The translations under genes were made by a program, and so were the position numbers. Positions 5,093 through 5,500 of a stretch of 5,500 nucleotides of DNA are shown here, in pieces. The notes under the pieces are model-generated. The model ran no database searches, was not told where the DNA came from, and saw only the letters and a list, made by a program, of their open reading frames with translations. The DNA is from CAIXOZ01 sp046091285. Its GTDB lineage: Bacteria; Cyanobacteriota; Cyanobacteriia; PCC-6307; Cyanobiaceae. Location of the stretch: the NCBI GenBank assembly GCA_046091285.1, contig JBJTBH010000019.1, positions 1-5,500 of the forward strand, written 5' to 3'. The first letter of the stretch is position 1. The number at the start of each line of letters is the position of its first letter.

Positions 5093-5500
5093 GCGATTGG
5101 GCCGCGCCAAACAACCGGAATGGCAGGACATGCTGACCTGGGGCCGCGGGGTCGGCAGGGTCTGGATCTTCGACGTGGCGAGGGAAGCGATGGGCTCGCT
5201 GACCCAGGGGGCCCTCAACTGCAGGGTGCCGAGATCACTGGCGCGGCCTGGCCTGGGGGCCTGCAGCGGCCGGCTGGCCATCGGGGCCTGTGGGGCAACG
5301 GCCGGCAAACTGGAGAGTTGGGCCCCGGATGGCGGCAACGGAGCCATCCAGGCCAGATCGAGATCCGGATGCCTGGCGCTGTAAGCGAGCTGGAAGGTGA
5401 GGCCAAGCCGGCTCTGGAGGTCTCGCCCCTGCTGATAGGCGGGCAAGGCCCGGGTGGTGTCAGCCACCAGGACGCACACCCCGCCGGCCATTTCCAGGAT
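4973..5500 (-). CDS. C-terminal part of an unrecognised protein; its end overlaps the antisense of the Cys-repeat gene
   Basis: The frame is open from the right edge (5500) to TGA 4973-4975. An ATG exists at 5491, but the frame continues past it, so the true start is probably outside. The first part, including ALPAYQQGRDLQSRLGL and SARHPDLDLAWMAPLP, looks like a genuine folded protein. A Pro/Ala-rich stretch follows (about residues 51-85 counted from the ATG). The last 39 residues are read antisense to the end of the Cys-repeat gene and hold four of the frame's five lysines, unlike the rest. The real gene may therefore once have ended nearer 5100 and now read through, or the frame may be damaged. 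A rightward ORF at 5058-5384 shares the same wobble columns, so G+C at third positions cannot separate the two. I prefer the leftward one because it runs on to the window edge. Function unknown. Confidence 0.5.
   Translation of the reverse strand: MLEMAGGVCVLVADTTRALPAYQQGRDLQSRLGLTFQLAYSARHPDLDLAWMAPLPPSGAQLSSLPAVAPQAPMASRPLQAPRPGRASDLGTLQLRAPWVSEPIASLATSKIQTLPTPRPQVSMSCHSGCLARPNRSGKEAGKGGVVIGKADRVVVHLRPWQQIRLASGLATAHK

Noticed and set aside
5058..5384. Rightward ORF of 108 codons overlapping the end of the Cys-repeat gene
   Set aside because: It shares wobble columns with the leftward frame, so its G+C-rich third positions are not independent evidence. Its product has no recognisable feature, and it ends while the leftward frame continues to the window edge.

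Overview
The window is high-GC bacterial DNA: by hand count, G+C is 46 of 60 bases at 1021-1080 and 27 of 60 at 3721-3780. It carries a short run of small Sec-exported proteins together with a large cytoplasmic protein that resembles a glycosyltransferase. Signal peptides with AxA cleavage sites and the style of small secreted proteins fit a Gram-negative organism. A picocyanobacterium (Cyanobium/Synechococcus type) is my best guess, but no marker gene in the window proves it. There is no RNA gene, insertion sequence, CRISPR array, integrase or phage gene.

Layout. The left edge (1-510, +) holds the 3' end of an unrecognised, lysine-free helical protein. It meets tail-to-tail, with a 24-bp overlap, the end of a leftward operon. 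Read in transcription order (right to left), the operon encodes a 170-aa sequon-rich secreted protein (4445-3933), then three secreted proteins of 160-165 aa (3869-3372, 3368-2886, 2846-2349). It ends with a 616-aa protein having a helical N-terminus and a GT41-like (OGT/HMW1C-type) C-terminal half (2337-487). Gaps within the operon are 63, 3, 39 and 11 bp. The 63-bp gap after the first gene holds a terminator-like hairpin, so the first protein may be made in excess. An intergenic control region (4446-4633) has a good sigma70-type promoter for the operon, a leader hairpin, overlapping inverted repeats and a 40-bp-spaced direct repeat. It separates the operon from a divergent gene (4634-5092, +) for a secreted protein with four C-x9-C repeats. 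A leftward reading frame enters from the right edge (5500-4973) and runs 120 bp into the antisense of that gene.

Working model (inference). The leftward operon looks like one surface or extracellular assembly: an abundant first subunit, three accessory secreted subunits, and a cytoplasmic GT41-like partner that could modify or bind the subunits before export. HMW1C beside the HMW1 adhesin is a known precedent. However, the GT41-like protein contains no lysine at all and appears to lack the usual His and HTT residues, so its activity is doubtful. None of the four small secreted operon proteins belongs to a family I recognise. They lack a type IV prepilin motif, a lipobox and the spore-coat-U pilin pattern, so this may be an undescribed secreted system.
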